Below, piece after piece: positions 23,634 through 35,159 of a stretch of 64,000 nt of DNA. Numbering within the stretch: the stretch's first letter is position 1; each line of letters begins with the position of its first letter. The stretch is from Gnetum montanum (taxonomy: Eukaryota > Streptophyta > Gnetopsida > Gnetales > Gnetaceae). The position numbers were made by a program, and so were the translations under genes. The stretch spans positions 8,116 to 72,115 of the forward strand of contig MNCI01022185.1 in the NCBI GenBank assembly GCA_015680685.1, read 5' to 3'. The notes below the pieces were generated by a model. That model saw only the letters and a program-made list of their open reading frames with translations. It was not told where the DNA came from and did not search any database.

Positions 23634-25068
23634 GTAGGCATAACATAAGTTATAACAGACCACATCAAAGAATTCTTTAATGTGCCTGTTGTGCCCCTGG
23701 TGGACTTAACTAGAAGTAGAGATGCACAAATGCTAGCTAGGACCTCAATAACTCCTACATCCTCATGAGGATGTGCTAGATAGATTGTTGTAAACTGGGT
23801 AGGTCATGAAAAACCTCTTCGACATCCCCAACAATGTTATTATAGTTGAATCTAACCTCATAGCCACCAAAGAAAAAAAAGTCATGGTAGAGACTAGGGT
23901 AGAGCATGTAGAAGCATAGGTACATTGATTACAATAAGAGCTTGTTGCTCTAAGGGTTGAAAGAAGGGATCCTTCCCAATTCATTGTGCCTAACTAGTTG
24001 GAGTAGCTCTAAATAAAGTAGCTGGGAAAATTGATTGAGCAAAATAAAGTGGCTAAATAGGAGAAGTAGAAAGTGATCTGGAATGTGTCAGTCATCAAAG
24101 CACAAACATATGCTCATGCAAAGGCATTGACCATTTCTTAGGAGGAAAACAAGCAGCTTGTTGTTGACAAAGAAAGCTTGACCACTGTTGATAGCAGAAA
24201 GACATTTTGGAAGAAAGCATCCACTAGTTGAGGGAGCAACTAGTAAGGGTCAACCACAACATAAGTAGATTGGCCAGAGAGAACTAAAACTTGTTAATGA
24301 AAGAGGTACGTGCCATACGTCAAAAGTCTACAATTGAGATAAGTGCATGGTAGAATGAGGTCAAAAGGTAAGAGAAGTTGAAAGAGCACTTTCGAGACCA
24401 AACTGACATGTACAAGTAAATCAATGAGAAAGAAATCGATAAGGCAAAGGCTTGCATCAGTTCCATATTAGTGCTACCAACCCATCCTAAGTAGCTATGC
24501 CATAGTCCACCAAGTAGAAGTGAAAAATAAGGATCTGCAAATTGAGAATTTGAAGAAATATATGGTGTTAGCTAACCTTCATTATGCTAACCTGGCCATG
24601 TTAATAGTAGGTCATCCTAGAAATGAACTCAAATAGCAAGTAATAATCAGTTATGCTATATATAAGAAGGAGTTTGTAGATAGAAAATATGTTTTACAAA
24701 AACATCATGTGAAAAACTTAAAACTAGAAACAATTAAGGCTCACTACCATGGAAAAAGAGATGTAGCTTTAGACTTGGCTAAGAGACTAATAGATTGCCA
24801 TGAATTAAGAGAAAAGGTTAGGACTTTTGAGAAGGAATGGAGGTACTTCATGGCATGATATGTGAAAGCCAATCAAATGTTCTCATAGTTGTCATGTTTA
24901 TGGGATGTACCAACTCCAACACACATTGGATCATCAATTTGGATAGTGCATGACCTAAGAATGAAGGAGAAGAAGTTGCAGGTGCTACTAAATCATTACA
25001 AATTCTAGAAGCTTGATGACAAAGGGAAGTAGCCAATGGAAGAGCCACCACCTCCAAGAACTACCTAG
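23634..25068 (+). pseudogene. Element A: extra 3' ORF (aORF), C-terminal part
   Basis: Continuation of 13003-14318 beyond nested element B. Fragments rich in Lys, Glu and Gln suggest a long coiled-coil region (about 24200-24850). The end is well readable: WDVPTPTHIGSSIWIVHDLR then KKLQVLLNHY, and a Pro-rich PPPPRTT before a TAG at 25066-25068. Element C shows PWNVPILAHIGE, KIKALLDAFH and a Pro-rich end before TGA at 63894. The two independent copies therefore agree on the C-terminus. No known domain was recognised. Function unknown. Confidence 0.55.
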
Positions 25069-25255
25069 CTTCCCCAATTTTGTTGTTTTATCATGTTGTG
25101 TCCATTTTTTATAAAACACCATTGTGGCATCAAATAGTTAGTTTGTCTATATATTAGAGTTAGTCAATAATCCCATACCTTTCTAATATTTTGTAAAGAA
25201 CTTGTTCCTCATTTTGTTTAAATCAAGGATGAGTTTTCATTCAGTCGTGAGGGTA
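25069..25255 (+). mobile_element. Element A: 3' untranslated tail and polypurine tract
   Basis: The block AATCCCATACCTTTCTAATA then TTTTGTAA and GATGAGTTTTCATTCAGTCG also occurs before the 3' LTRs of element 1, B and D. It ends in GTGAGGGTA, the degenerate polypurine primer, directly before the LTR. Confidence 0.75.
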
Positions 25256-26110
25256 TGATGAAATATGTTTTGGTAGGGTTTCAATATCAAAGATCCAATA
25301 TCAGAGCCATGATATAAGGTATTTGATATCAGGGCACAACTTCCAATGTTTGGAATCCGATATCACCTCATCCATGCTAACCTATAAATACCACACTTGG
25401 ATGCATGGTTTGGAGATACATCTAGACACAAAGAAGAGAATAGATAGGTGTTAGTTTGTTTCTAGTGCATGCATGTAGTGTGATGTTAAGTGATTGTATG
25501 ACATCCTTATTCGAATGTGATGTACTTAGACATGTTATATGTTTGGCAATAAAGATTGAGATTACTTCCATCATTGTAGCATCTACTTAGCTTTATTATT
25601 ATTAATTACTTAAATGCTTACTATTTTCGTTAGTTAACATTTATCATTTATTACACTTTATTATTTCTATCTTCAAGTGGAATGAGAACGACTAATCACA
25701 AGTGCTTAAGTATAATTACTTAATAACCCAATAGTGTTATCATTTGGTACACTTGGTAATCCCAGCAAAGTTGCATGAGGTCCAAGGCATGTATAGAAGG
25801 TTAGGAGTGAATACTCATCGCATGTAGGCTAGTTTAGACTTTACTTTCCATTGTTTATTGGATTAAATAATTAATTTTCCTATTATCATTAGGAGTAGCA
25901 TAAGGCCACAATAACATCAATTATCATATGCCTCACTTTGGACTAAAACATAAGTGACAAAGCTACCATCAGTCCAAGTGGAAAGATAGTGAATTGTAAT
26001 CAAGGCATAATGACCTAGATGCCACAACTAGTCCCATCCATAGAATTCAACCAAATCATCCATGAATGCTTGTGATTCATATGGTTGGGTGTAGCAGTAC
26101 CTACTACTCA
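25256..26110 (+). repeat. Element A: 3' LTR
   Basis: TGATGAAATATG ... CTACTCATCA, with TATAAATA at 25383-25390. It is followed by ATTAG (26111-26115), the right target duplication. Confidence 0.88.
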
Positions 26111-26393
26111 TCAATTAGGATTTTCAAATATAGTTCCAAAGTCAAGTACAATTAACTAGAGTTTATTTTTGAAAATTGGAAGTTCAAGTGTAGATTAATA
26201 ACACTGATGCAAAGTTGATTAAGAAAGGTGATGATGATGCAACAAAGATACTAATACTGATATTTTAATGTCTATGTAGACCTAAAGGGTTTTCCAAACA
26301 AATAAACTTTCTCAAAATGCATTAGTAGCAATTAATTATGAGTATAATAAATGTGTCTAATATTTATGCAAGTTAAACACATCTTCTATATAA

Positions 26394-26466
26394 TGAGGTG
26401 TTAGCCTAGTGGTAAGACTCTTGATTTGGAAACTCTAACTTATGGGTTTAATATTGATGGGCAATT
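26394..26466 (+). other. tRNA-like (possibly SINE) remnant, weak
   Basis: TTAGCCTAGTGGTAAGA at 26401 fits a pol III A box, and ATGGGTTTAATATTG at about 26443 could be a decayed B box at the right spacing. I could not fold a convincing tRNA or see a SINE tail. It ends 31 bp upstream of the U6-like sequence. Confidence 0.3.
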
Positions 26467-26497
26467 CTTAGCTATAAAGTTGCTCACCTATAATATA

Positions 26498-26602
26498 GTC
26501 TCTTTAGAGATATATGATAAAATTGCAATAATATAGAGAATATTAGCATGATCCTTGTGCAAGGATGACATGCATAAATTGAGAAATGATCTAAAGATTT
26601 TT
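26498..26602 (+). pseudogene. U6 snRNA pseudogene
   Basis: The whole length of plant U6 can be followed. It starts with GTCTCTTTAGAGATAT (for GTCCCTTCGGGGACAT) and GATAAAATTG. The core is AGAATATTAGCATGATCCTT then GTGCAAGGATGACATGCATA, and it ends with AATTGAGAAATGATCTAAA and a short T run. U6 is the catalytic RNA of the spliceosome. Nearly all differences in the core are C->T or G->A. A TATAAAG lies ~20-25 bp upstream, but no upstream sequence element (TCCCACATCG) is visible. It sits among LINE debris, so LINE-made retrocopying is likely. Confidence 0.88.
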
Positions 26603-26724
26603 GCAAACTAGTGAAATAGAATGTTTTAACATAGATGTGGACTAATGTAAAAGGAAAGAGGCAATTTCATTCACATCATATTATATCTAATAAATTAGAT
26701 GTAGAAGCTTATTATCTCTTAAAT

Positions 26725-26910
26725 TTTATTCCCATTAAGTGTTAGAATGCTATCAACAAGCTTCGCTTAAGTTCTTATCGTATTAGAATTAAAAGAGGAA
26801 AATATATTAAACTCTCTCAAGAAGAGTACATTTATAAGTTATGTAAATCAAGAGCCCTTAAAGATGAGTTACATGTGTTTCTTTCTTATGCTATGACTAT
26901 TCATTTGAGA
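26725..26910 (+). pseudogene. LINE ORF2 C-terminal fragment
   Basis: The frame reads NAINKLRLSSYRIRIKRGKY, then a decayed zinc-binding-like end (LCKSRALKDELHVFLSY). This is the typical C-terminus of the same LINE family as 30870-35100, where it reads RVRMSSYHLLIEIG. The rest of that copy is missing. Confidence 0.5.
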
Positions 26911-27199
26911 TAACATTATAATGTCCAAGCAAAAGGATTGTATGATTTGTTCTTGATTATTCTAGTGGTGATTGGTCCATTTGTAGAGTATATATTTATT
27001 TTTTATGAAAATGTAATATGTTTTTAGAACTAACACTAGTAGCTTGAATAGGTTATACAAAGATTGACTAGAGATTTGTTATTTTCTATTGAAGAAATTT
27101 TTTTAATAACATTCTAATAATACATTTTATCATCTTCTTTTGCTAGTAATAAACACTATCAATATATTCTATCTTCATGTTGTTTATTGTTCTATCTTT
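26911..27199. other. No gene recognised
   Basis: AT-rich sequence between a plus-strand LINE end and the minus-strand end of LINE J. Confidence 0.4.
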
Positions 27200-30100
27200 C
27201 TGTTTGAACTCAAAGATGGAGTAATCTCCTTCCTATTCTACTAATTAGTCATCTCATAGATATTGGAATTATTGCATGTTGATATCTTATTTCATCATTT
27301 CTACTACTTCCAATATTTGACTAGTCAAGTTAAAGCTTTTTTTATATTTGTATCTTACTCTGCAATCTTTCTAAAGATTTTTTTGTAACAAGTTTCCAAA
27401 CCTATTTTTAATTTTATTTCATCAATATTATCAATACCTTATTTTGTAGTCACAATTATCCTTCATGGAATCCTCCCTATTTTTGAGATTTTTAAATAAT
27501 CTCTCTTAAGAACTTATTGCTATGTTTATTTCTTAAGTAGAGTGCAAAGAACTAATATATTGCTTTAGATTTCAATGGCAACAAATTATCTTTTAATAGA
27601 AGTGTTTCATATGATACTTGAGTTTCCACCTTAAAATTCATGCAATAAGAACTATTTTTAAAGTTTTTAAATTTTTTCCATAATTCTTAATCAAGACCTA
27701 TGCTTCACACCACACATTGATAAAGCATTGTAGTTTAGAAAATTGTTTGAAAAATATTTTTAAATTTTTGAAGTCTAAATATTATGATTACAATATTTTT
27801 TCATCATTAGATAGAAGGCCTTCTATCCATTTCGCAACTTGTTATAGTATACAATACTTCCATTTATAATTTTAAGAGAATTTTGCTTCTAAATATCTAT
27901 AAGTATCCATATCTTAAGTATTTTATTATTTGGCTATAAAGTATAATCTCTTTTATTAGTTTCAAAAATTAGCACTTATACTTTCTCAACATGTTTCTAT
28001 ACAACATTACTTTCACCATTCTATTTTTAAACTTGTTATTAGTGCTACATCATCTATAATAATTAGAAGTCATATCCATGATTGCTCCACCTTATTAGCA
28101 TGATTGGTAGGTACCTATTTAGTACACTCTTCTAGTTCATTAATAAAAATGTCAAACAAAGTTAGTGATAGAGGAAAATTTTACTTTACTCCTATATTAC
28201 TATAAAACTAACATGATTTTGTGGTTTCTTCAACTTTTAATTAAAAAATTATTTCTCTATAAAAATTTTGAATGAAATTGAATAAACTATAATCATAACA
28301 AAGTCTACTTCATTATTATTATCTCATAACAGAGTAAAATACTTTAGTCAAATTCATAAAGTACATAAATATTTTACCTTGTTTATCATTTACTTGTTCA
28401 ATGCAATATCCAAGAGTAACCAAGAAATGTGAGGACATTACTCATGTTAAATATATATTAAGGAAGAAAATGAAATAATTTTGATAAAACACAATGAAAT
28501 TTTGGATAGATGGAAAATTTATTTTTAAGAATTATTAAATGAATAATTTTCAAGATTTTACATCTAAGAATAAGAACCAAAGTTTGGTTTGGTTAATGAA
28601 CTCTCCTTTCCTAATGTAAAGATATCCTTATCAAAGATGAAAAATGGAAAAGCTGTTGGACCAAATAATAGTCCTATAGAAGAATGGAAAGCATTGGGAG
28701 ATACAAGAGTTTCTTGGCTAACACAATTATTTAACATTTTAAAGGATATAGAAATGCTTGAAAATTAGATAAAAAGCTTTATTGTTCCCATTTACAAAAA
28801 TAAAGGAGACATACAAAATTATGCAAACTATAGAGAAATCAAGCTAATTATCCATATTATGAAGCTTTGGGAGAGAGTCATAGAGTAGCCTCTCAAACTT
28901 GAAAAATAGTCTTATAAAATCAATTTGGATTTATGTGAGGGAGATCTACTATAGAGGCTATTTTTTAAATACAATAACCAAATAGAGAAATTCAAAAAAA
29001 CATAGAACAAATCTACATATATTCATTGATTTGGAAAAAGCACATAATGAAGTATCTAAAGATATTATTTGGTGGACTTTGTAGAGAAAAGCATCCCTAA
29101 TAAATATATTAAAGTAATACATGTATGAAGGAGCTACCACTAAAACTATAATAGCTTGTGGAATAACATCTAATTTTCTAGTCATAATAGGTTTACATCA
29201 AGGGTATGCACTTAGCCTATACTTATTTGATATTAATATGGATGAATCCATAGAGAAAATACCAAATCAAATTCCTTGGTGTGTGCTATTTATAGATGAT
29301 ATTGTATTGGTTGATACATCTTAAGAAAATATTGGTGCTAAAATGGAGAAGTGGATACATGCTTTAGAATCAAAAGGCTTAAAATTATTAAAGGTAAGAC
29401 AAAACATATAAAATGCAATTTTAAAGACAACTTAAATAGTGGTGAAATAGAAGTGACTATTCAAGGCAAAAAAATTCCTCACTATAAATAATTTCACTAC
29501 TTAGAATCAATCCTCTAATTAGATGGTGAGATTGATAAAGATATCAAAAATAGAATTAAGGTAGGATAGTCAAAATGGAGATGGGCTAGTTGTATTCCAT
29601 GTGATAAAAGAATACCAATAAAATTAAAGGGGAAATTTCATATGATAGCAATTAGACCAGCTCTCTTATAAATGGTAAATTTTAGGTAATACAATAGAGG
29701 CATGAACAACAAATTAGTGTGGTAGAAATGCTTATGCTTTGATGGATGTTGAATGTTACTAAAAGAGAAAAACTACATAATGCAGACATTAGAGAAAGAC
29801 TTAGAGTGACTTATATTTTAGATAAGCTATAAGAATGATGATATAGATGATTTGAACATGTGCAAAGAAGATTAGACAATGAGCCTATAAGCAAAAGTTG
29901 CTACCTCACTATTTTAGGAAAGGTACTAAATGGAAGACCAAAGAAGACATAGAAACAAATGATTAAAGATGATTTGAAGAAACTACAAATAAATAATGAT
30001 CTAGCTCTTCATAGAGGTAAATGGTCAAAAAACCCATGTATTTAATCCCATTTTGTTGGGACAAGGATAGGATGATGATGATAATGAATGTCTAAGAGTA

Positions 30101-30790
30101 ACCAAATGATCTAGTGTGAAACTTCTGGTTCTAAATCCTCCTTATGAAACATCATGTAAATGATTTCTATCTATCCAAGATGTGAATTTTTTCTTTAAAA
30201 TGATAACTAATAATTTTGTAAACCAAGTACTAATAATGTTCATTATGTAATTATTTAAAAATATTTTTTCTCATTTTCTTAAAATATAAGAACTCTATTA
30301 ATAATCCACTATATAGTTAAACCATTTTAAAATACTTCATTAAGAATTTTTAAAATCTCTCATCAAACTACCTCTTTACTACATTTTAATAATTCAACAT
30401 ATAATTCTTCTATATCTATACCTTTTCTAGAGGTTAAATTCTCAATTCCCTTTACTACTTCATCATACTTATGTTGTAAAATATCTAGGAGTATGCAACT
30501 TATTCAAATAGAATATCATTACCTGGAAAAACCTTATTTCTAAAAAGTTTCCAAAAATTTTGTATATTTTTCTTTATCATTTGCAACATATTATTTTGGT
30601 GCTCTTTTAAGAATTTTCCTTTGTTCTCTCTTAGTAATCTTATGTAGTCCTTATTTAAAGATTTTTTATGATATGAATTTTTGAGAGCTAATTTTACTAA
30701 AAGATATTCTTAATCAAACCACTTCTTCTTATCCATAAACTTCTATTACATGGTAATATTTTGTAACCTTTAGTAATGAATTCTAATTGA
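27200..30790 (-). mobile_element. LINE J (minus strand), split by an RTE LINE
   Basis: Read from 30790 downwards. 30740-30230 is the endonuclease-RT linker (RLLRENKGKFLKEHQNNMLQ, IENLTSRKGIDIEELYVELL). 30190-30106 reads GGFRTRSFTLDHLVTL. After removal of the RTE insertion (28424-30093), the frame goes on as CIEQVNDKQGKIFMYFMNLT (RT motif A region). At 28200-28060 it reads LTLFDIFINELEE and IDDVALI (motif C, normally ADD). A weaker tail (ILRWKLKYHM...) runs to about 27500 and the edge near 27200 is a guess. It is dead through many stops. The LINE at 30870-35100 is a close relative. Confidence 0.7.
28424..30093 (+). mobile_element. RTE-type LINE, 5'-truncated, with 12-bp target duplication
   Basis: AAGAGTAACCAA occurs at 28412-28423 and again at 30094-30105, flanking the element exactly. 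The ORF encoded the RT of a target-primed retrotransposon. It reads KMKNGKAVGPNNSPIEEWKA, NKGDIQNYANYREIKL, KLWERVIE, then IDLEKAHNEV (motif A). Next come MYEGATTKT, IIGLHQGYALSLYLFDINMD and IPWCVLFIDDIVLVD, where motif C is FIDD instead of FADD. It ends with SKWRWAS and KLKGKFHMIAIRPALL. The terminus is TTGTTGGGACAAGGATAGG and a GATGATGATGAT tail. Internal stops make it a pseudogene. The endonuclease is missing, so it is 5'-truncated. Confidence 0.88.
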
Positions 30791-30869
30791 TTTTTAGAAT
30801 TTTTTATTTTCACCAAATTTTTGTACCTCTTAGAAAATTCTTATTAAGCTTGCTTATTGATGTGGAAGA

Positions 30870-33800
30870 GATAAGATTTGAAATAATAAAAGTATTTTGA
30901 AAAGGTAGATGATTTGGATTAATGAAGACTTGACTAAAAAAAGAGTATGTATAAAGGTAGGAAGAATGGTAAAAATTTAAGCAAGCTCATGCTGAAGGTA
31001 AAATTGCTTACTAAAAATATAAATATGTTGCAGTCATCAAGAAGAGAGAAAATCATTCAAAATAGGGATTTTCTTCAATTAGATATGGTTTCCTTAATGT
31101 TAAAGGATCATTGGCTAAGAAAGTTAATGCTTTAAATACTAGTCATTTCCTTAGCGATTTTGATTTATTTATTTTTGCTAAAACTTGGGAAGAAGAGAAT
31201 TCTTTGACTATATTTATTCCAAGATTTCATATCATTTTTGTTAAAAATAAGTGTTTCAAGAAAAGGGGTAGACCTTCTAGTGGTCTTGTTTGCTTAATTG
31301 AAAAGTTTGGAGATCATTCCATTAAAGAGTAAAAAGTTAATGATACTAACCAATGTTTGTGGGTTAAAGTTCAAGGCATTTCAATGTATCTTTATATTGC
31401 TTTTTGTTATTTTTCATTGAGGGATTTTTCTATTTCTAATTTTTCTAATCTTTCATTAGATAATTCATTTTAGTACCTATATCAAGATATCGCAAAATTC
31501 TTTAGGCTTGATAAGTTTCTTTTTATAGGTATTTTATTGCTTATGTTGAACAAAATCAAATTTGAATGCTTGTTTGAAATCCTTAATTAAGGTTTACTTT
31601 ATAACATACCATCTACTAATCATGAATCAAATCAAAGGGGTATTTATTTTTTAGAATGGAATTGTTTCTCTAATTTTTTAATCTTGCATGGCATAAGCAG
31701 ATTCTCTTCCTCCTCACAATTCATCTTTATTAAGCACCAAGATAAGTCATTCATTAATCTTCTTTTGTTTACTCATGATAATAAATATGTAATGAAAAAT
31801 ATTTAAGTGTGAAAAGCTCCAAGAATCTCCTCATTATTATATGAAATTTACTATTTTTACTTTAATTCATCATATTTACTTCAAATAATGCATAACTCAT
31901 TGTCTTTAAGAAGAGCTTCATTAAGATTTTTAAATAAGAGTGAATAATATGTTGATCAACAATGATAATGAGCTAGATTTCACTAATATTCTTTTATTCA
32001 TAGCTTCTGAGGTGTAGATTTAGAAAACGTTTTCTTGTAGAAAACCTTGGTTTGATATAGATTATTTAATAGATCATAAAGATATCTTAGCTTCACATTT
32101 TGATGTTTTAATGTTAAAGAATTACAAAAATTTTATTTGATTTTAAAAAAGAAAATTCACTAAAGAAGAGTACGAAAGAATGATTAGTGAGATCAAATCT
32201 AATCTAAAAATATTTTAAAATTTATTTTGAGATAAACAATAAAATTTTTAGAATTTTTCCTTATCTATAATTCATACTTTCTTCAATAACCTTTTTTATT
32301 AAGAGGATCCTCCTACTATGCAATATAACTCTAGTATTCTTAAGTTATCCATTGATGACATTTATCCAAGAATTCAAAGGCTAACTTCTAGGAAAGGTAC
32401 TAATGTTAAGGTATTATATTTAGAGCTTCTTTAATAGGGTGTTCTATTGGTGTGGAAAGAAACTTGCAACCTTCTTAATAAAGGTTTTCAACATGCTTTA
32501 AATCATTCTTAGTATTCTAGTCAAGTAGTATTTCCATCTATTTCATGTTCACACTTGGATATAGAATAAATCCTAATAATTATTGATTGATTATAATCTA
32601 TTCAATTTTTACTAAGCTTGTGGGAACTATTTTATAGAATAAAATTAGTTCATGGCTAGAAATATAAGGGCTTTATGCTTACTTACAAGTAGGCTTCAAG
32701 AGGAATCTTTCTACTGTAGATCATTTGATGACTTTGCATTATTATGTCGAGAAATCAAAAAGCTCTACTCGTAATAATTTTATATGCTCATTTATTTTTC
32801 TAAGGCTTATGATTTTGTTACTCAAGATAACTAATCAGTGACAAGGTACCCCTACAACCATACGAATATGAGCGTTTCACATGTGATCCGGTCAAACACT
32901 GCAAAGGGGCTAGTTGTGGTATCAAGACAATTACTTGTAGATCGCAGTTCGTTGTCTTCCCACTTGGACTAGTGTTAGCTTTGTCACATATGGTTTGGTC
33001 CAAAGTGAGGTGTATGATGTGTTCCTACACTAATGCTACTCCTGGGTATGATGGGAAATAATATTAACTAAGCTAGGAGACAGAGATAGTGAAGGAGAAT
33101 CTAAACTAGCCTAAGTGTGATGAGCATCCGTTTCTTAATCATCCATACACATCTTGGACCTCGTGCATGACTACCATTGGGATTACCAAGCACATGGACT
33201 AAGTACGCTACTAGGTTACCAAGTAGTCACACTTAAATGCTCATGATCAAGTCGTATTCATTCCACGTCTAATAGGAGTTTAGGGTAAAGAGATGTTAAC
33301 TACGAAAGCAATAAATAACAATAAAAATTAAATAATTAAACTACGTGAATGCTACAATGATTAAGTAATCTCAATCTTTATTTCCAGTCATGTGCGTGTC
33401 CAAGTACGTCGCACTCAAATAAAGGATGTCGTACAATTACAATCATCACATTGCAAGCATGCACTGAGAAATAATTCTAACTCTAAGAATGAAAAACTGG
33501 AAGAGTTTGGGTAAGGGACTAAGAACTAATGCCAAAACCAAGTGCATCACCTTTTATTTATAGGCTCACATGGGAACCACGATATTGCATACGTGATATC
33601 ATAGCTACGATATTGGGGGTCCAATAACTAGGTTCCGATATCAAGACCTATCAGACTTGGTATCTTGTATCAGCATTCCGATAACAAGGGTCCGATAATA
33701 GGGGTTCAATAACTAGGCCCGACAGACCATGACTCATCAATAACCTTTGGAAGAAATTAAATAGCATTAACATTTCAAAATATATCATTTCTGGTACTAA

Positions 33801-35100
33801 AAGAATCTATGAGACACTTAAGATTCTTATTGAAGATAATCTTACTAGAGAAGAAACAAGTATCAATAGTTTAGTAACAATTAAATAAGGCTATCCTTTG
33901 TTTCCTACCCTTTTTGACATATTTATAGAAGAATTGGAGGGATATAATGAAAATGCCCCTAAGCATGTCATGTCAGTGAATGGATTCTTTTTAAACATGC
34001 TTCTCTTTTCAAATGATGTGACCTTGATTGCAAAATTAGTTACAAAATTAAATTATATGCTCCAAATCCTTCATGACTACTGCAACCATTCTAGTATGAA
34101 GGTAAAAATTAGTAAGACTAAAATTTTAGTTTTTAATACTAGAAGTAGAAGCTATGATTTTTTATTCTCAGGGGAAAAATACTTTCTATGTGTGAATTTT
34201 ATAAATATTTGGAAGTTCAATTTTTATGGGTAAAAATGCAAGCTCTATTTACTCGAAGAAATAATTGCAATAGAAAACAAATTTTGGAATGGGTGATCAG
34301 AATGAAACTTCTTTGTAGTCTTGTCCAACTTGTATTATTATATGAATATGTTGCATGGGAATCTTCTATTTCCACACATAATTGGAAATGAAAATATAGA
34401 ATTTATATGATAGCTTAGTTCTAGAAATAGATTTTCCTCCTCTTGAAGTTGAAGACCTTTTATTAATTTATTTCTTATAGTTAGAAGTTAAGTTACATGG
34501 ATGAGTCAATTGTGCTAAGGAAATAATGAATATAGCACAAGAAAATAGATGATTATATCAAAAAAATTATTACTTCAATCATAGAATATTGTAATAGAGG
34601 AGCTTCCTTTACATAAAAGGTTCTTCCAAAAGACTATAAAAGAAAAAGTCTTAGCTAAAGTTTGGTTGACCATGTTAAGGGGGAAAAAGCATTTTTATTT
34701 AGATTCTATTAGAGGAGGTTTGTTATCTAGCACTCAAAGATATATATTCTTAGCTATTTCTAGTTATTTAAGGAATCAAATTGCTAGAGTAAGAATGAGC
34801 TCTTATCATCTTCTTATTGAGATAGGTCCATTGGATTAATTTATTGAGAGAACATATTTGTAGACTATGCAAACAAAGCATAGAGAATGAAGAATATATA
34901 TATATTTTTTATTTTTTCCATCTTTAGCTCACATTCGAATGAACTATAATATTAATTGTAATTTACTGATTATTTTCTTTTAAATTGACCTATCTATTTG
35001 AGGCATTACAGCAAGGATCTTTGAAAATGTGTTGAGGATCTATCATCATCCAACAAATCCTGATTTCTTGGATGTAATAAAAATTCCACTTTCTAGTTTC
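30870..35100 (+). mobile_element. LINE (plus strand), two-ORF type, interrupted by a solo LTR
   Basis: 30870-31050 resembles an ORF1 C-terminus (INEDLTKK). 31080-31332 is the start of an APE-type endonuclease (FLSDFDLFIFAKTWEEEN, CFKKRGRPSSGLVCLIE). 32310-32420 is the EN-RT linker. 32690-32820 reads KRNLSTVDHLMTLHYYVEKS. After the solo LTR (32832-33739) the RT resumes: IKXGYPLFPTLFDIFIEELE, FLNMLLFSNDVTLI (motif C as SNDV instead of ADD) and KVKISKTKILVFNTRS. The C-terminus RVRMSSYHLLIEIG is at about 34780. A clean frame of 111 codons remains at 33898-34233. The clade is uncertain, but it is not RTE. Confidence 0.75.
32832..33739 (-). repeat. Solo LTR of the gypsy family inside the LINE
   Basis: The LTR runs on the minus strand from TGATGAGTCATG (33739 downwards) to CACTGATTA at 32832, where the terminal CA has become TA. 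TATAAATA is at 33562-33555. It is flanked by an exact 5-bp duplication, ATAAC at 32827-32831 and 33740-33744. There is no PBS or internal sequence, so this is a solo LTR left by recombination between two LTRs. Several GATAT-type palindromic words lie in U3 (33580-33720). Confidence 0.93.
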
Positions 35101-35159
35101 CATTTGGAATGATTTTTTATCTATAACTATTAATCATCTTATTTTCTCATATTGCTTAT

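Larger units (their letters stand above)
6151..26110 (+). mobile_element. Element A: Ty3/gypsy LTR retrotransposon, pol-less, hosting nested element B
   Basis: The two LTRs (6151-7011 and 25256-26110) share blocks found in no other copy here, such as 'tttggagata' and 'gaagagaatagataggtgtt'. They are flanked by an exact 5-bp target duplication, ATTAG at 6146-6150 and 26111-26115. Inside are a tRNA-Asp-type PBS, a broken gag, an unclassified 1.7-kb segment, a PR-RT linker remnant, the post-integrase tail, and an extra 3' ORF. RT, RNase H and IN are missing: the sequence goes from the post-PR linker (~11310) straight to the post-IN tail (~11340). Element B (14319-23633) sits inside the extra ORF. 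Without B the element is about 10.6 kb. Confidence 0.85.

Noticed and set aside
26394-26466. Functional tRNA gene
   Set aside because: The A box is fair, but the B box is degenerate and no cloverleaf with paired acceptor stem can be drawn.
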